Part shown: positions 17,913-25,813 of the stretch, piece by piece
Layout of the letters: the number at the start of each line of letters is the position of its first letter
Position numbering within the stretch: position 1 is the first letter of the stretch
Made by a program: the position numbers and the translations under genes
Source: UBA1535 sp964371035
GTDB lineage: Bacteria; Bacillota; Clostridia; Tissierellales; Sedimentibacteraceae
DNA: 64,000 nucleotides
NCBI GenBank assembly: GCA_964371035.1
Contig: CAYJLG010000004.1
Location: 34,079 to 98,078 of the forward strand
Direction of reading: 5' to 3'
Notes under the pieces: model-generated
What the model saw: only the letters and a program-made list of their open reading frames with translations
The model's database searches: none
What the model was told of the DNA's origin: nothing

Positions 17913-17961
17913 TATCGGTGATTCTCATTTTAAAAATTAATTTATAAATCCTTCACCGATA
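17913..17961. promoter_or_regulatory. leader dyad of the ydj/ynj-like operon
   Basis: TATCGGTGA (17913-17921) and its complement TCACCGATA (17953-17961), separated by 31 nt. It lies just downstream of the predicted transcription start and 45 nt before the first gene. It may be an operator or an mRNA hairpin. Confidence 0.45.
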
Positions 17962-17970
17962 CCAAGTTAT

Positions 17971-17999
17971 ATTATTTCATATTTTTTAATAAAAGTCAA
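17971..17999 (-). promoter_or_regulatory. probable promoter of the ydj/ynj-like operon
   Basis: Minus-strand TTGACT (17994-17999), 17-nt spacer, AATAAT (17971-17976). The only good promoter-like pair upstream of the eight-gene operon. Confidence 0.5.
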
Positions 18000-18047
18000 C
18001 CAATTTTTACAAAACTAGTATATATTGAATAAAATTGATGTTTGAAA

Positions 18048-19274
18048 CTATTTTTCTTTTCTTTTTCTAATCATATGATATGGCTCTACTCTTTTGCCTA
18101 TTTTCATAGTTATAATTTCTTGTGCATGTGGTGCAGAGCTAATTTTTTCGCCTTTTTTATTTTTCATTTCTGTTGCAATTATCTCAAAATGTCTGCCAGT
18201 CGGACCAAAAACTTCCAACACATCACTTTCAGAAAATTTATTTCGTTGTTCTATGGTTGCAATTTTTGTACTTTCATCATAATTTCTCACGATACCTACT
18301 ACGTCATAAGTTCTTATATAACTGCTATTAGTATAAAGTTGCCCTTCTGCATAAGGATTACCAAAATAAAACCCATAAGTATAATCTCTGTAAGAAGCCT
18401 TTTCCAATTCTTCCTTCCAATACAGCAAGTCAGCTTTTTCTTTATTTTCTATGACTTCAATCAACGCATTTTTGTAAGCTTTGACTGAATTTGCTGTGTA
18501 GTATTCACTTTTCATTCTACCTTCGATCTTAAGTGCAGTTATCCCTAAATCTATAAATTTTTGCATATGTTCAATCATACACAGGTCTTTAGAATTGAAT
18601 ATAAAAGTTCCTTCGTCGTTTTCTTCTATAGGATAGTATTCGCCTGGTCTTTTTTCTTCAACAAGATTATATTTCCATCTACAAGGCTGTGAGCAATCGC
18701 CTTTATTGGAGTATCTGCCATTCATAAAACTACTGAGTAGGCATCTACCAGAGTATGAAATACACATTGCTCCATGCACGAATGCTTCGAATTCTAAGTC
18801 ATCAGGCGTATTTTTAACTATTTCTTCAATTTCTTTAAATGAAAGTTCTCTCGCTAATACTATTCTTTTTACTCCTTGTTTATACCAAAAATTAGCAGTT
18901 CTCCAATTCGTTGTATTTGCTTGAGTGCTAAGATGTATATCTATTTCTGGCGCGATATCTTTTAAAATTTCGATAACCCCCGCATCAGAAGCAATAAAAG
19001 CATCTATTTCTAATTTTTTCAAATATCTTATATAATCTTCAAATCCTACTAAATCGCTATTATGAGGCACGATATTTACAGTTACATTTGCCTTGACTCC
19101 TCTGTCATGGCAATATTTAATTCCATACTCAAAATCTTTTTCATCAAAATTTTTCGAACCTGCTCTCAAACCCATTGATTTACCAGCAAAATATACTTCG
19201 TCTGCACCATATTCAACTGCCATAATTAATTTATCCAAGCTTCCTGCCGGAGCTAATACCTTTGGTAACATCAC
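18048..19274 (-). CDS. trhP: U32-family protein, tRNA hydroxylation TrhP type
   Basis: Protein of 408 aa of the peptidase U32 group; members related to TrhP add the hydroxyl that leads to 5-hydroxyuridine at tRNA position 34. It opens LPKVLAPAGSLDKL, has the conserved AFVHGAMCISYSGRC near residue 165, CSQPCRW near 195 (cysteines for an Fe-S cluster) and ALKIEGRMKS near 245, the U32 signature. A C-terminal beta-barrel part follows. It starts at a GTG (19274) or the adjacent ATG (19271), both behind AAGGAG. The neighbours trmR and mltG are in the same order as in the B. subtilis yrrLMN region, favouring TrhP over RlhA. Confidence 0.85.
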   Translation of the reverse strand: MMLPKVLAPAGSLDKLIMAVEYGADEVYFAGKSMGLRAGSKNFDEKDFEYGIKYCHDRGVKANVTVNIVPHNSDLVGFEDYIRYLKKLEIDAFIASDAGVIEILKDIAPEIDIHLSTQANTTNWRTANFWYKQGVKRIVLARELSFKEIEEIVKNTPDDLEFEAFVHGAMCISYSGRCLLSSFMNGRYSNKGDCSQPCRWKYNLVEEKRPGEYYPIEENDEGTFIFNSKDLCMIEHMQKFIDLGITALKIEGRMKSEYYTANSVKAYKNALIEVIENKEKADLLYWKEELEKASYRDYTYGFYFGNPYAEGQLYTNSSYIRTYDVVGIVRNYDESTKIATIEQRNKFSESDVLEVFGPTGRHFEIIATEMKNKKGEKISSAPHAQEIITMKIGKRVEPYHMIRKRKEK

Positions 19275-19305
19275 ACTGTCACTCCTTGTCTTTTTACAAT
19301 TTTAT

Positions 19306-19959
19306 TTATAGTTGGTTTTTTATTTTAATCAGAGCTATCCCGTCACCTATAGGTATTATAGATGTTTCAAAACGATTATCTTCAGAAATACTTTTCAAAA
19401 AATTTCTTAGATTTTTTACTATAGTTCGCTTCCTTCTCTTTACTAAATCATCATTTGCGATATAACCGTTAAAAAGCACATTATCACAGATAATAATGCC
19501 ACCAGTATTCATCATTGGCAACATTTTTTCTAAAAACAGACCATAATGGCTTTTAGCTGCATCTATAAATGCTATGTCAAAATTTCCTTTTATTGTTTCG
19601 ATAACTTCAGCCGCGTCTCCACAAATCACATTAATATTAGCCTTACACCCAAATTCAGCTATATTTCTACGAGCTTCTTCAACGACATCTTCATTGATTT
19701 CAATAGTAGTTATATTCACTCTTTTTTCTAAACTTAGACACATAAATATTGAAGAATATCCAACATTAGTACCTATTTCTAATATGCTGCTTGGATTAAT
19801 AATATTAAGCATTACTTTTATAAATTGGCCTACCTCATCTTGGATTATAGGTCTGTGTTCTTCAATACAATTTTTCTTGAACTTTTCAAGTTCTAGGTTG
19901 TCTGTCTTAATCAAACTTCTGATATATTCTTGTATATAATCTTGGTTAATTTCATTCAT
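19306..19959 (-). CDS. trmR: tRNA 5-hydroxyuridine O-methyltransferase TrmR (YrrM-like)
   Basis: SAM-dependent class I methyltransferase of 217 aa of the caffeoyl-CoA O-methyltransferase fold. Motif I is ILEIGTNVGYSS near residue 57; metal and substrate residues appear in DIAFIDAAKSHY near 127 and IICDNVLFNG near 150. In B. subtilis this family makes 5-methoxyuridine from the product of TrhP, whose gene lies directly downstream here (31 nt). GAGGA lies about 10 nt before the ATG. The neighbours make a tRNA role much more likely than catechol methylation. Confidence 0.88.
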   Translation of the reverse strand: MNEINQDYIQEYIRSLIKTDNLELEKFKKNCIEEHRPIIQDEVGQFIKVMLNIINPSSILEIGTNVGYSSIFMCLSLEKRVNITTIEINEDVVEEARRNIAEFGCKANINVICGDAAEVIETIKGNFDIAFIDAAKSHYGLFLEKMLPMMNTGGIIICDNVLFNGYIANDDLVKRRKRTIVKNLRNFLKSISEDNRFETSIIPIGDGIALIKIKNQL

Positions 19960-20043
19960 ATTTTAAAATCCTCATATAGATATGAATTTCACATGAAAAA
20001 ACATTGTTTCATATCAAATTTCAATTATCAAGTTACTATTTTA

Positions 20044-21075
20044 TTAATCTAAATATTTTTCAGCGGCTTCTAAATGTTCTTCATATGTCTCTGAAAAATA
20101 GTGCGAACCATCGCCTTTTGCTAAGAAAAATAAATATTCAGAATCTACTGGATACAAGCATGCAGTTATAGATGCTTTTCCAGGTGAATTTATAGGAGAC
20201 GGTGGTAGTCCATAATATATATATGTGTTGTATGGATCATCAATAGATATATCTTCATAACTAAGCCTTGGTTTCCATTCTCCCAAGATATAATTTACTG
20301 TAGCACATGACTCTAATGCCATTCCTATTTCAAGTCTTTCTAAGAAAACTCCTGCTATAGTACTTCTCTCTTCTTTCAAAACGGCTTCTTTCTCAACTAT
20401 TGATGCCAAAGTAATCAATTCTTTTAAGTTTAAACCCGAAGATTCGATTGCTGGCAATATTTCTGCTATATAATAATCTTCAAACTGAGATAACAAAAAC
20501 CTAATCACTTCTTCTTCAGTTATGTCTGCATATAAATTGTAAGTTTCAGGAAATAAAAACCCTTGCAAGTTTTCTATGTCAGAATTTTCTGCTAAAAACG
20601 TAAATTCATCTCTAAACAAACTTGCATCATATGCAAGATTTAATAACATGTCATAATCAAGCCCTAGTTGTTCTGCAACAGACGCTACTGTGTCTTCTAA
20701 TATTAAACCTTCTATAATAGTTAAGTTTACTGTATTTTCAGAGTGTAACTCCGCGTCACTAATAAGCGCATTTAACAGCTCGTCTACGTTCATACTTTTT
20801 CTAAGTCTAAACTCACCTGCTTTAAGGTGAACATCATATCCTTCTCTACCCGCATAAAACCTGAAAATTTCAATGTTTGTTATTAAGTCATTTTGAAATA
20901 GAATTTCTGCTATATCGCTCGCCGTACTTCCCATAGGTATAGAAATTTGTATAATGTTGTCATCTGAAATATCTACAGCTTCTAATGAGTTGTTGTAATA
21001 ATCAAATGCAAAATAAGCCCCTGCTCCTGCAAGTAATATCAATATTAAAAGAAAAGTTAATATTTTTTTCATCAT
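20044..21075 (-). CDS. mltG: endolytic transglycosylase MltG
   Basis: Membrane-anchored enzyme (343 aa) that cuts nascent glycan strands and sets their length. One N-terminal helix (about 4-24), a LysM-like domain (about 40-110, with IPMGSTASDIAEIL) and the catalytic YceG domain from about 120 to the end, with the family Glu in ASIVEKEA near 225 and YNTYIYYGLPPSPI near 293. Two adjacent ATGs (21075 and 21072) follow GGAGAT; either could be used. It heads mltG-trmR-trhP behind a good promoter. A shortened paralogue without the catalytic part is at 42588. Confidence 0.93.
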   Translation of the reverse strand: MMKKILTFLLILILLAGAGAYFAFDYYNNSLEAVDISDDNIIQISIPMGSTASDIAEILFQNDLITNIEIFRFYAGREGYDVHLKAGEFRLRKSMNVDELLNALISDAELHSENTVNLTIIEGLILEDTVASVAEQLGLDYDMLLNLAYDASLFRDEFTFLAENSDIENLQGFLFPETYNLYADITEEEVIRFLLSQFEDYYIAEILPAIESSGLNLKELITLASIVEKEAVLKEERSTIAGVFLERLEIGMALESCATVNYILGEWKPRLSYEDISIDDPYNTYIYYGLPPSPINSPGKASITACLYPVDSEYLFFLAKGDGSHYFSETYEEHLEAAEKYLD

Positions 21076-21128
21076 ATCTCCTCAAAGATTTATTTTAACT
21101 TAAGTTTGACTTTAAGTCATATCGATTT

Positions 21129-21157
21129 ATTATATAACAGTTGAATGCGTTTTTCAA
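21129..21157 (-). promoter_or_regulatory. sigma-A promoter of mltG-trmR-trhP
   Basis: Minus-strand TTGAAA (21152-21157), 17-nt spacer, TATAAT (21129-21134). Confidence 0.7.
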
Positions 21158-21188
21158 CAAATATTTCAATTTGAAACACAATAAATTA

Positions 21189-21217
21189 TTGCAATTTCTA
21201 CGATAAATTGTTATAAT
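21189..21217 (+). promoter_or_regulatory. sigma-A promoter of the Gmk-like gene
   Basis: TTGCAA (21189-21194), 17-nt spacer, TATAAT (21212-21217); divergent from the mltG promoter 32 bp away. Confidence 0.6.
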
Positions 21218-21285
21218 TAAGCATATATTATATTTGTTTTTTTGTTTTAACTTTATTTAAGTGAATTTTATTGAGAGGTGATCAT

Positions 21286-21813
21286 ATGATAGTTATAGTT
21301 TTAGGCGGTTCAGGCTCTGGCAAGAAGAATTTCAAAACACTTTGTGGCAATTATGGTTTAAATGTGCTTCAATCTGTTACCACGAAACCAAAATTTAACG
21401 CGGAAGAAGAAAAATTCTATAAATTTGTATCTAAAGATCAATTTGATAAACTTATTAAAAATGACGAACTCTTAGAGTGGACCGAAGCGTTTAACTATCA
21501 ATATGGTACTTTAAGAAGAGATTTTACTAAAAATTGTGTTACAACCGTAGATCCTAAATCTCTATACAAACTTAAAAATATATACAGAGATAAAGTATTT
21601 GCAGTTTACTTTGATATATCTAAAGAATTACGTAAGGAAATATTGCTAATAAGAGGGTTTAGCTCAGAAGATATAGATGAAATAATTATACAAGATGATA
21701 AAACTCTTCAAAATCTTAATAAATCGATAGTTAATTTAACAATCACGGATAAAGATATAAATAATTTTGATCAAATAATTAATAATCACTCAAAAACATG
21801 GGTTGTCAGATGA
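21286..21813 (+). CDS. guanylate-kinase-like protein with altered P-loop
   Basis: Product of 175 aa aligned by eye to guanylate kinase: P-loop GGSGSGKKNF, then SVTTKP, FYKFVSKDQFDKLI, ELLEWTEAFNYQYGT and a C-terminal helical part. In active Gmk the P-loop Lys is followed by a small hydroxyl residue; here a second Lys takes that place. The second GMP-binding Arg region (RPGE type) is also replaced by KFNAEE. So GMP kinase activity is doubtful. ATG at 21286 has GAGAGGTG 5 nt upstream; the frame is open five codons earlier to a TTG, which I reject. Monocistronic, with promoter and terminator. Confidence 0.75.
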   Translation: MIVIVLGGSGSGKKNFKTLCGNYGLNVLQSVTTKPKFNAEEEKFYKFVSKDQFDKLIKNDELLEWTEAFNYQYGTLRRDFTKNCVTTVDPKSLYKLKNIYRDKVFAVYFDISKELRKEILLIRGFSSEDIDEIIIQDDKTLQNLNKSIVNLTITDKDINNFDQIINNHSKTWVVR

Positions 21814-21826
21814 CAGCCCATGTTTT
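21792..21826. terminator. bidirectional terminator between the Gmk-like gene and rnj
   Basis: AAAACATGGG..TGTCA / TGACA..CCCATGTTTT hairpin containing the TGA stop of the plus-strand gene. The tail is TTTTATCTT on the plus strand and TTTTTGAG on the minus strand. An AT-only inverted repeat at 21840-21877, right after the rnj stop, may help. Confidence 0.7.
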
Positions 21827-21877
21827 ATCTTACACTATTAATAAACAAATCATATAGATTAAGGTTATTTGTTTATT

Positions 21878-23560
21878 TTACATTTGCGAAATATTAACAT
21901 CCATTATTATTGGTAAAATCATCGGATTTCTCTTCATTTTACCATAGATAAAGTTGTTTAAATCGTCTTTTATCGTAGCTTTAATTGTGTTCCAATCTTT
22001 AATTTGGGCATCTTCACATTTGTTAAGTGAAACATTTATGATTCCTTTAGATTCTTCTATCAGATCTATGTTTTCTCTGACGTATATAAACCCTCTTGAA
22101 ACTATATCTGGACCTGAAATGACTTTCCCTGTAGCTCTATCCATAGTAATGACAACAATAATTAATCCATTTTCAGATAACATCTTTCTATCTCTTAAAA
22201 CTATATTACCTACATCTCCTACACCTAATCCATCAACTAGAATATTTCCTGATTGGACAGAACCATTAACTTGAGCAGTTTTAGTATTTAACTCTACAAC
22301 ATCACCAGTTTGAGCTATTAGTATATTTTCCTTTGGAATACCCATTTGTTCGGCTAATTTTGCATGATGCTTTAAATGTCTATATTCTCCGTGAACAGGC
22401 ATGAAAAATTTAGGTTTTAAAAGGGTTAGCATAAGTTTCAATTCTTCTTGTTTTCCATGACCAGACACATGTATATCTTCCATCGCATCATAAATAACAT
22501 CAGCACCTTTTTGATACAACAAGTTTATTACTCTCGCAACAGTTTTTTCATTTCCTGGTATAGGATTAGCAGAAATAATTACTACATCACCTTCTTTAAT
22601 TTCAAGTTTTTTATGCTCACTAGCTGCCATTCTTGTCAAGGCAGACATTGGCTCACCTTGGCTACCTGTAGTAATCAAAACTATTTCTTCATCTTTATAT
22701 TTTTTAAGATCATTTAGATTAACCATAGTACCATCCGGAATATCTAAATAACCTAATTCCTGAGCTACTTTTATAACATTAACCATACTCCTACCCGAAA
22801 CAACAACTTTTCTATTGTAAATAACTGCAGCATTGAAAATTTGCTGAACTCTGTGAATATTTGATGCAAAAGTAGCAATAATCATTCTCTGCTTACAGTT
22901 TTTAAATACATCTAAAAACTTGTTTCCTACAGTTCGTTCAGATTGTGTGTATCCTGGTCTTTCAACATTTGTACTATCTGACATAGCTAACAGTACACCT
23001 TTTCTTCCAAATTCTGCAAAAGTAGCTAAGTCAATTGTTTTACCAATAATAGGTGTGTAATCTATTTTAAAATCTCCAGTGTGTACTATAGTCCCCATAG
23101 GTGTTTCTATTGCAAATCCAACTGAATCTGGAATGCTGTGTGTCGTTCCTATAAAGTTAATTTTGAAACAACCCATTTTAACAAACTCGCCTGGATTGAC
23201 AACATTTAAACTAACTTCTTCAAGTTTATGCTCTAAAAGCTTATTTCCTACAAGCCCTATTGTTAATCTTGTACCATACACAGGAATATTTATCTTTTTT
23301 AAGACATATGGAATCGCTCCAATATGATCTTCATGTCCATGTGTTAAAAATAGTCCTTTAACTTTATCTTTATTTTTTATCAAATATGTTATATCGGGTA
23401 TAACTATGTCTATTCCTAGCATCTCATCTTCTGGAAAGGCCATACCGCAATCTATTAAAATAATATCTTGATTATATTCTACGACTGTAATGTTTTTTCC
23501 TATCTCTCCCAATCCACCAAGCGGAATTATTTTAAGTTTATTCTTTTTTGATTGTGCCAA
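21878..23560 (-). CDS. rnj: ribonuclease J
   Basis: Cytosolic 5'-3' exo- and endoribonuclease for mRNA decay and rRNA maturation; 560 aa. Metallo-beta-lactamase fold with the zinc motif THGHEDH (about residues 74-80), a beta-CASP insertion (about 210-360, with GRSMVNV and TTGSQGEP), later motifs SGHGKQEEL and MPVHGEYRH near 365-390, and a C-terminal domain. The start is a TTG at 23560 behind GAGGAGATG, giving MAQSKKNK. The gene follows the DUF1292 gene by 14 nt and ends the large isc-alaS-ruvX operon. RnjA versus RnjB cannot be decided. Confidence 0.95.
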   Translation of the reverse strand: MAQSKKNKLKIIPLGGLGEIGKNITVVEYNQDIILIDCGMAFPEDEMLGIDIVIPDITYLIKNKDKVKGLFLTHGHEDHIGAIPYVLKKINIPVYGTRLTIGLVGNKLLEHKLEEVSLNVVNPGEFVKMGCFKINFIGTTHSIPDSVGFAIETPMGTIVHTGDFKIDYTPIIGKTIDLATFAEFGRKGVLLAMSDSTNVERPGYTQSERTVGNKFLDVFKNCKQRMIIATFASNIHRVQQIFNAAVIYNRKVVVSGRSMVNVIKVAQELGYLDIPDGTMVNLNDLKKYKDEEIVLITTGSQGEPMSALTRMAASEHKKLEIKEGDVVIISANPIPGNEKTVARVINLLYQKGADVIYDAMEDIHVSGHGKQEELKLMLTLLKPKFFMPVHGEYRHLKHHAKLAEQMGIPKENILIAQTGDVVELNTKTAQVNGSVQSGNILVDGLGVGDVGNIVLRDRKMLSENGLIIVVITMDRATGKVISGPDIVSRGFIYVRENIDLIEESKGIINVSLNKCEDAQIKDWNTIKATIKDDLNNFIYGKMKRNPMILPIIMDVNISQM

Positions 23561-23574
23561 TTCTTCATCTCCTC

Positions 23575-23961
23575 TTATATCAACTCATCAGCCATAGCTT
23601 CGTATATTTCTATGACCTCATTCAACTCTTCTTCATCTTCAATCATACTAAATATCAGTTCACCGTTTCTAGCTTTATCCAATCTATATACCATGCCTTC
23701 TTCAGAATTTTCTTCTCTTAATATTGCATATTGATCATCATCTAGGTGAAATGTAACTTCTAGCACTAATCGTTCTATTTTTCCTTCATCATTTATCAAT
23801 TCTACTATTTGTTCTTCATACTCTTCAATTTCTTCGTCCTGATCAAATTCCACATTAACATTCTTCAATTCTTTTTCTTTATTAGGGTACTTTTTTTCTA
23901 AATTTTTATTATTATTTTTTCTATTTTCAGGTTTATTACTATTTTTATAATCTTTACTCAT
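23575..23961 (-). CDS. DUF1292 family protein (YrzB-like)
   Basis: Product of 128 aa. The N-terminal 35 residues are very basic and Asn/Lys-rich; the rest is acidic and matches DUF1292: IVELINDEGKIERLVLEVTF... followed by DDQYAILRE, VYRLDKARNGELIF and EEELNEVIEIYEAMAD. DUF1292 genes sit next to ruvX in most Firmicutes (yrzB beside yrrK in B. subtilis), exactly as here. AGGAGG lies about 5 nt before the ATG. The function of the family is unknown; the basic N-terminal tail is longer than usual and could bind nucleic acid. Confidence 0.88.
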   Translation of the reverse strand: MSKDYKNSNKPENRKNNNKNLEKKYPNKEKELKNVNVEFDQDEEIEEYEEQIVELINDEGKIERLVLEVTFHLDDDQYAILREENSEEGMVYRLDKARNGELIFSMIEDEEELNEVIEIYEAMADELI

Positions 23962-23987
23962 TACGCCTCCTATTTACAAAACTGACA

Positions 23988-24413
23988 TCAAAACAAGGCC
24001 TTTTTTGTTCTTTCCATAAAGGTTGTTAATATTTGAACTGCAGCAAGTTTATCAATAACTTCTTTTCTCTTTTTTCGTTTAACATCAGCACTTATCAATA
24101 TCTTTTCTGATAATGCAGTTGTAAGTCTCTCATCTTGGAATTCTACTGGTAAATCTATTTTTGCTTTCATTTTTTCAGTAAAAGCTAAAACTTTTTCCCC
24201 CTGAACTCCTATAGTACCATTCATCATTTTAGGCAATCCTACTACTATTTTAGTCACTTGATATTCTTTTATGATTTTTAATAACTCTTCAATATCAGCC
24301 TTAAATCCTGTTCTCTTGATAGTAGTTACACCTTGTGCTGTAATCATTAGTAAATCACTTACAGCCACACCGATAGTTTTGTCTCCTACGTCCAGACCCA
24401 TTAATCTATCCAT
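23988..24413 (-). CDS. ruvX: Holliday-junction resolvase-like RuvX (YqgF)
   Basis: RNase H-fold nuclease of 141 aa, implicated in pre-16S rRNA 5' processing and junction resolution. It starts MDRLMGLDVGDKTIGVAVSD, with the first catalytic Asp in LDVGDKTIG, VVGLPKMMNG near residue 78 and FQDERLTT near 108. Length and motif order are standard. GAGGATAA lies 4-5 nt before the ATG, 13 nt after the aldo/keto reductase. The same neighbours occur in B. subtilis (alaS, yrzL, yrrK, yrzB). Confidence 0.93.
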   Translation of the reverse strand: MDRLMGLDVGDKTIGVAVSDLLMITAQGVTTIKRTGFKADIEELLKIIKEYQVTKIVVGLPKMMNGTIGVQGEKVLAFTEKMKAKIDLPVEFQDERLTTALSEKILISADVKRKKRKEVIDKLAAVQILTTFMERTKKALF

Positions 24414-24426
24414 TATTTATCCTCAT

Positions 24427-25368
24427 CTATATTATTTTGATACAAAAGCTTTCGCACGCAGATGCACAATAACTACATAATACGCACTTATTCATATCAA
24501 CAACACATATATCGTTTTGTATGCTTATAGCATTTTGTTTGCATTTTTCAACACATTTACCACAACCTTCACACCAATTCGCAATATGTAATTTTCTATT
24601 TGTTTTTCTAATATTATCAATTAATTCAATAGGTACATGCTTGTTGTGTAAATAACACAAGTTAACATCTACTTCTTGAATAGTTTTCATTCCCAAAGAA
24701 ATATAGTCTATTTCCTCTATTTCATTTACAAAATCAAACGCACTTCTAGTATCGCTTAACAAATGTCCACCACCATAAGCCTTCATAGCCATAAGTTTTT
24801 TTCCATTTTGTTTTGCGATTTTAATTGCACTTAGCATGTCTTTCATAATGCCATCATTTATTCCAATACCCGTACGATTTACTATCGAAAAAATGATATC
24901 TACTTCATCAAATTTTGAACAATCAAGTACGCATTCAACGTTATGAGTAGAAACTCCAAAGCTCTTTATGACACCTTTTTCTTTATAACACATAAATTCT
25001 TCTACTGCTCCATAATGACCCATAAAATTATTGCCATTGTCTTGTTCATGCAACATAAAAACATCTAAATAATCTGTTTCCAATTCATTTAGAGCTTTTT
25101 CAACACTAGATTTCGCCGTATCTCTATCATAAGCATAGCTTTTTGTCGCTATGTATAAATCTTCTCTTTTTTTGCCTTTTAGAAACATGCGCAACACATC
25201 ATAATTGTCATATAATTCTGCAGTATCAAAAAAATTAATTCCTTTTTTATAGGCATACTCTAAAACATTAGCTTTACTAATCAGATTTTGCGAATTTTGC
25301 AAATTGCTTAAAGCTAATGTTCCAAAACATAGTTTTGATATATTTTTATTTTTATCAAAAATTTTCAA
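24427..25368 (-). CDS. aldo/keto reductase with C-terminal ferredoxin domain
   Basis: Protein of 313 aa. Residues 1-240 form a shortened aldo/keto reductase barrel (CFGTLALSN near 14, FDTAELYDNYDVL near 48 with the catalytic Tyr, KSYAYD near 82, MLHEQDNG near 105). The last 60 residues hold two 4Fe-4S motifs: CEGCGKCVEKC and CVLCSYCASACE. Such fusions are common in anaerobes; they probably reduce small carbonyl compounds using ferredoxin-type electron transfer, but substrates are not known. It is inserted between ireB and ruvX, which adjoin in B. subtilis, so it is an added member of this operon. Confidence 0.88.
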   Translation of the reverse strand: MKIFDKNKNISKLCFGTLALSNLQNSQNLISKANVLEYAYKKGINFFDTAELYDNYDVLRMFLKGKKREDLYIATKSYAYDRDTAKSSVEKALNELETDYLDVFMLHEQDNGNNFMGHYGAVEEFMCYKEKGVIKSFGVSTHNVECVLDCSKFDEVDIIFSIVNRTGIGINDGIMKDMLSAIKIAKQNGKKLMAMKAYGGGHLLSDTRSAFDFVNEIEEIDYISLGMKTIQEVDVNLCYLHNKHVPIELIDNIRKTNRKLHIANWCEGCGKCVEKCKQNAISIQNDICVVDMNKCVLCSYCASACESFCIKII

Positions 25369-25414
25369 TGTATCATTCTCCGAACATAACAGTTACTATA
25401 AACAAACAAGAACA

Positions 25415-25438
25415 GGGGAGGCCAAAACCTTCCCCTAC
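25415..25438 (-). repeat. REP-like palindrome with 5' GTAG
   Basis: On the minus strand GTAG is followed by GGGAAGG..GGCCTCCCC, a short hairpin. The layout (GTAG plus palindrome) matches the REP units at 47.6 and 49.0 kb. It lies between ireB and the aldo/keto reductase. Confidence 0.5.
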
Positions 25439-25481
25439 ATTGTTTTGCAAGTTATTCTTAGCATTACTTACAAATCAAAAT

Positions 25482-25754
25482 TTACAATTTTAATACATCC
25501 AAGTAAACATTTAAAATTTCTTCTAACAATTCATCTCTCTCAATTTGTCTAATTAAACTTCTAGCATTGTTGTAATTAGTTATATACGTCGGATCTCCAG
25601 ATAAAATATATCCTATTAATTGAGTAGCAGGATTGTAACCTTTTTCTTTTAAAGAAGCGTACACTTGGCTTAAAATATCGCCTGCTTTATTAAGTGTTTC
25701 TGAATTGTAGTCTATCTTTTCAGTACTTATTGTATTATTCAAGTCGTTAGTCAT
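25482..25754 (-). CDS. ireB: IreB family regulatory phosphoprotein
   Basis: Small cytosolic protein of 90 aa in the IreB (YrzL) family, a substrate of the Ser/Thr kinase IreK in Enterococcus that tunes cephalosporin resistance. It contains the family core AGDILSQVYASLKEKGYNP, then GYILSGDPTYIT and NNARSLIRQIERDELLEEIL. The frame is open ten codons further, but the ATG at 25754 (MTNDLNN) has GAGGTG upstream and fits the family start. It lies between alaS and ruvX as in many Firmicutes. Confidence 0.92.
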   Translation of the reverse strand: MTNDLNNTISTEKIDYNSETLNKAGDILSQVYASLKEKGYNPATQLIGYILSGDPTYITNYNNARSLIRQIERDELLEEILNVYLDVLKL

Positions 25755-25813
25755 AATAAACACCTCATAAATATTATACTTCAAATTGTTATTAAAATCA
25801 AATATTAATTAAT

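Noticed and set aside
25392..25399. GTTACTAT as a further MITE end
   Set aside because: Only eight bases match and no partner end or target duplication is visible; expected by chance in AT-rich DNA.
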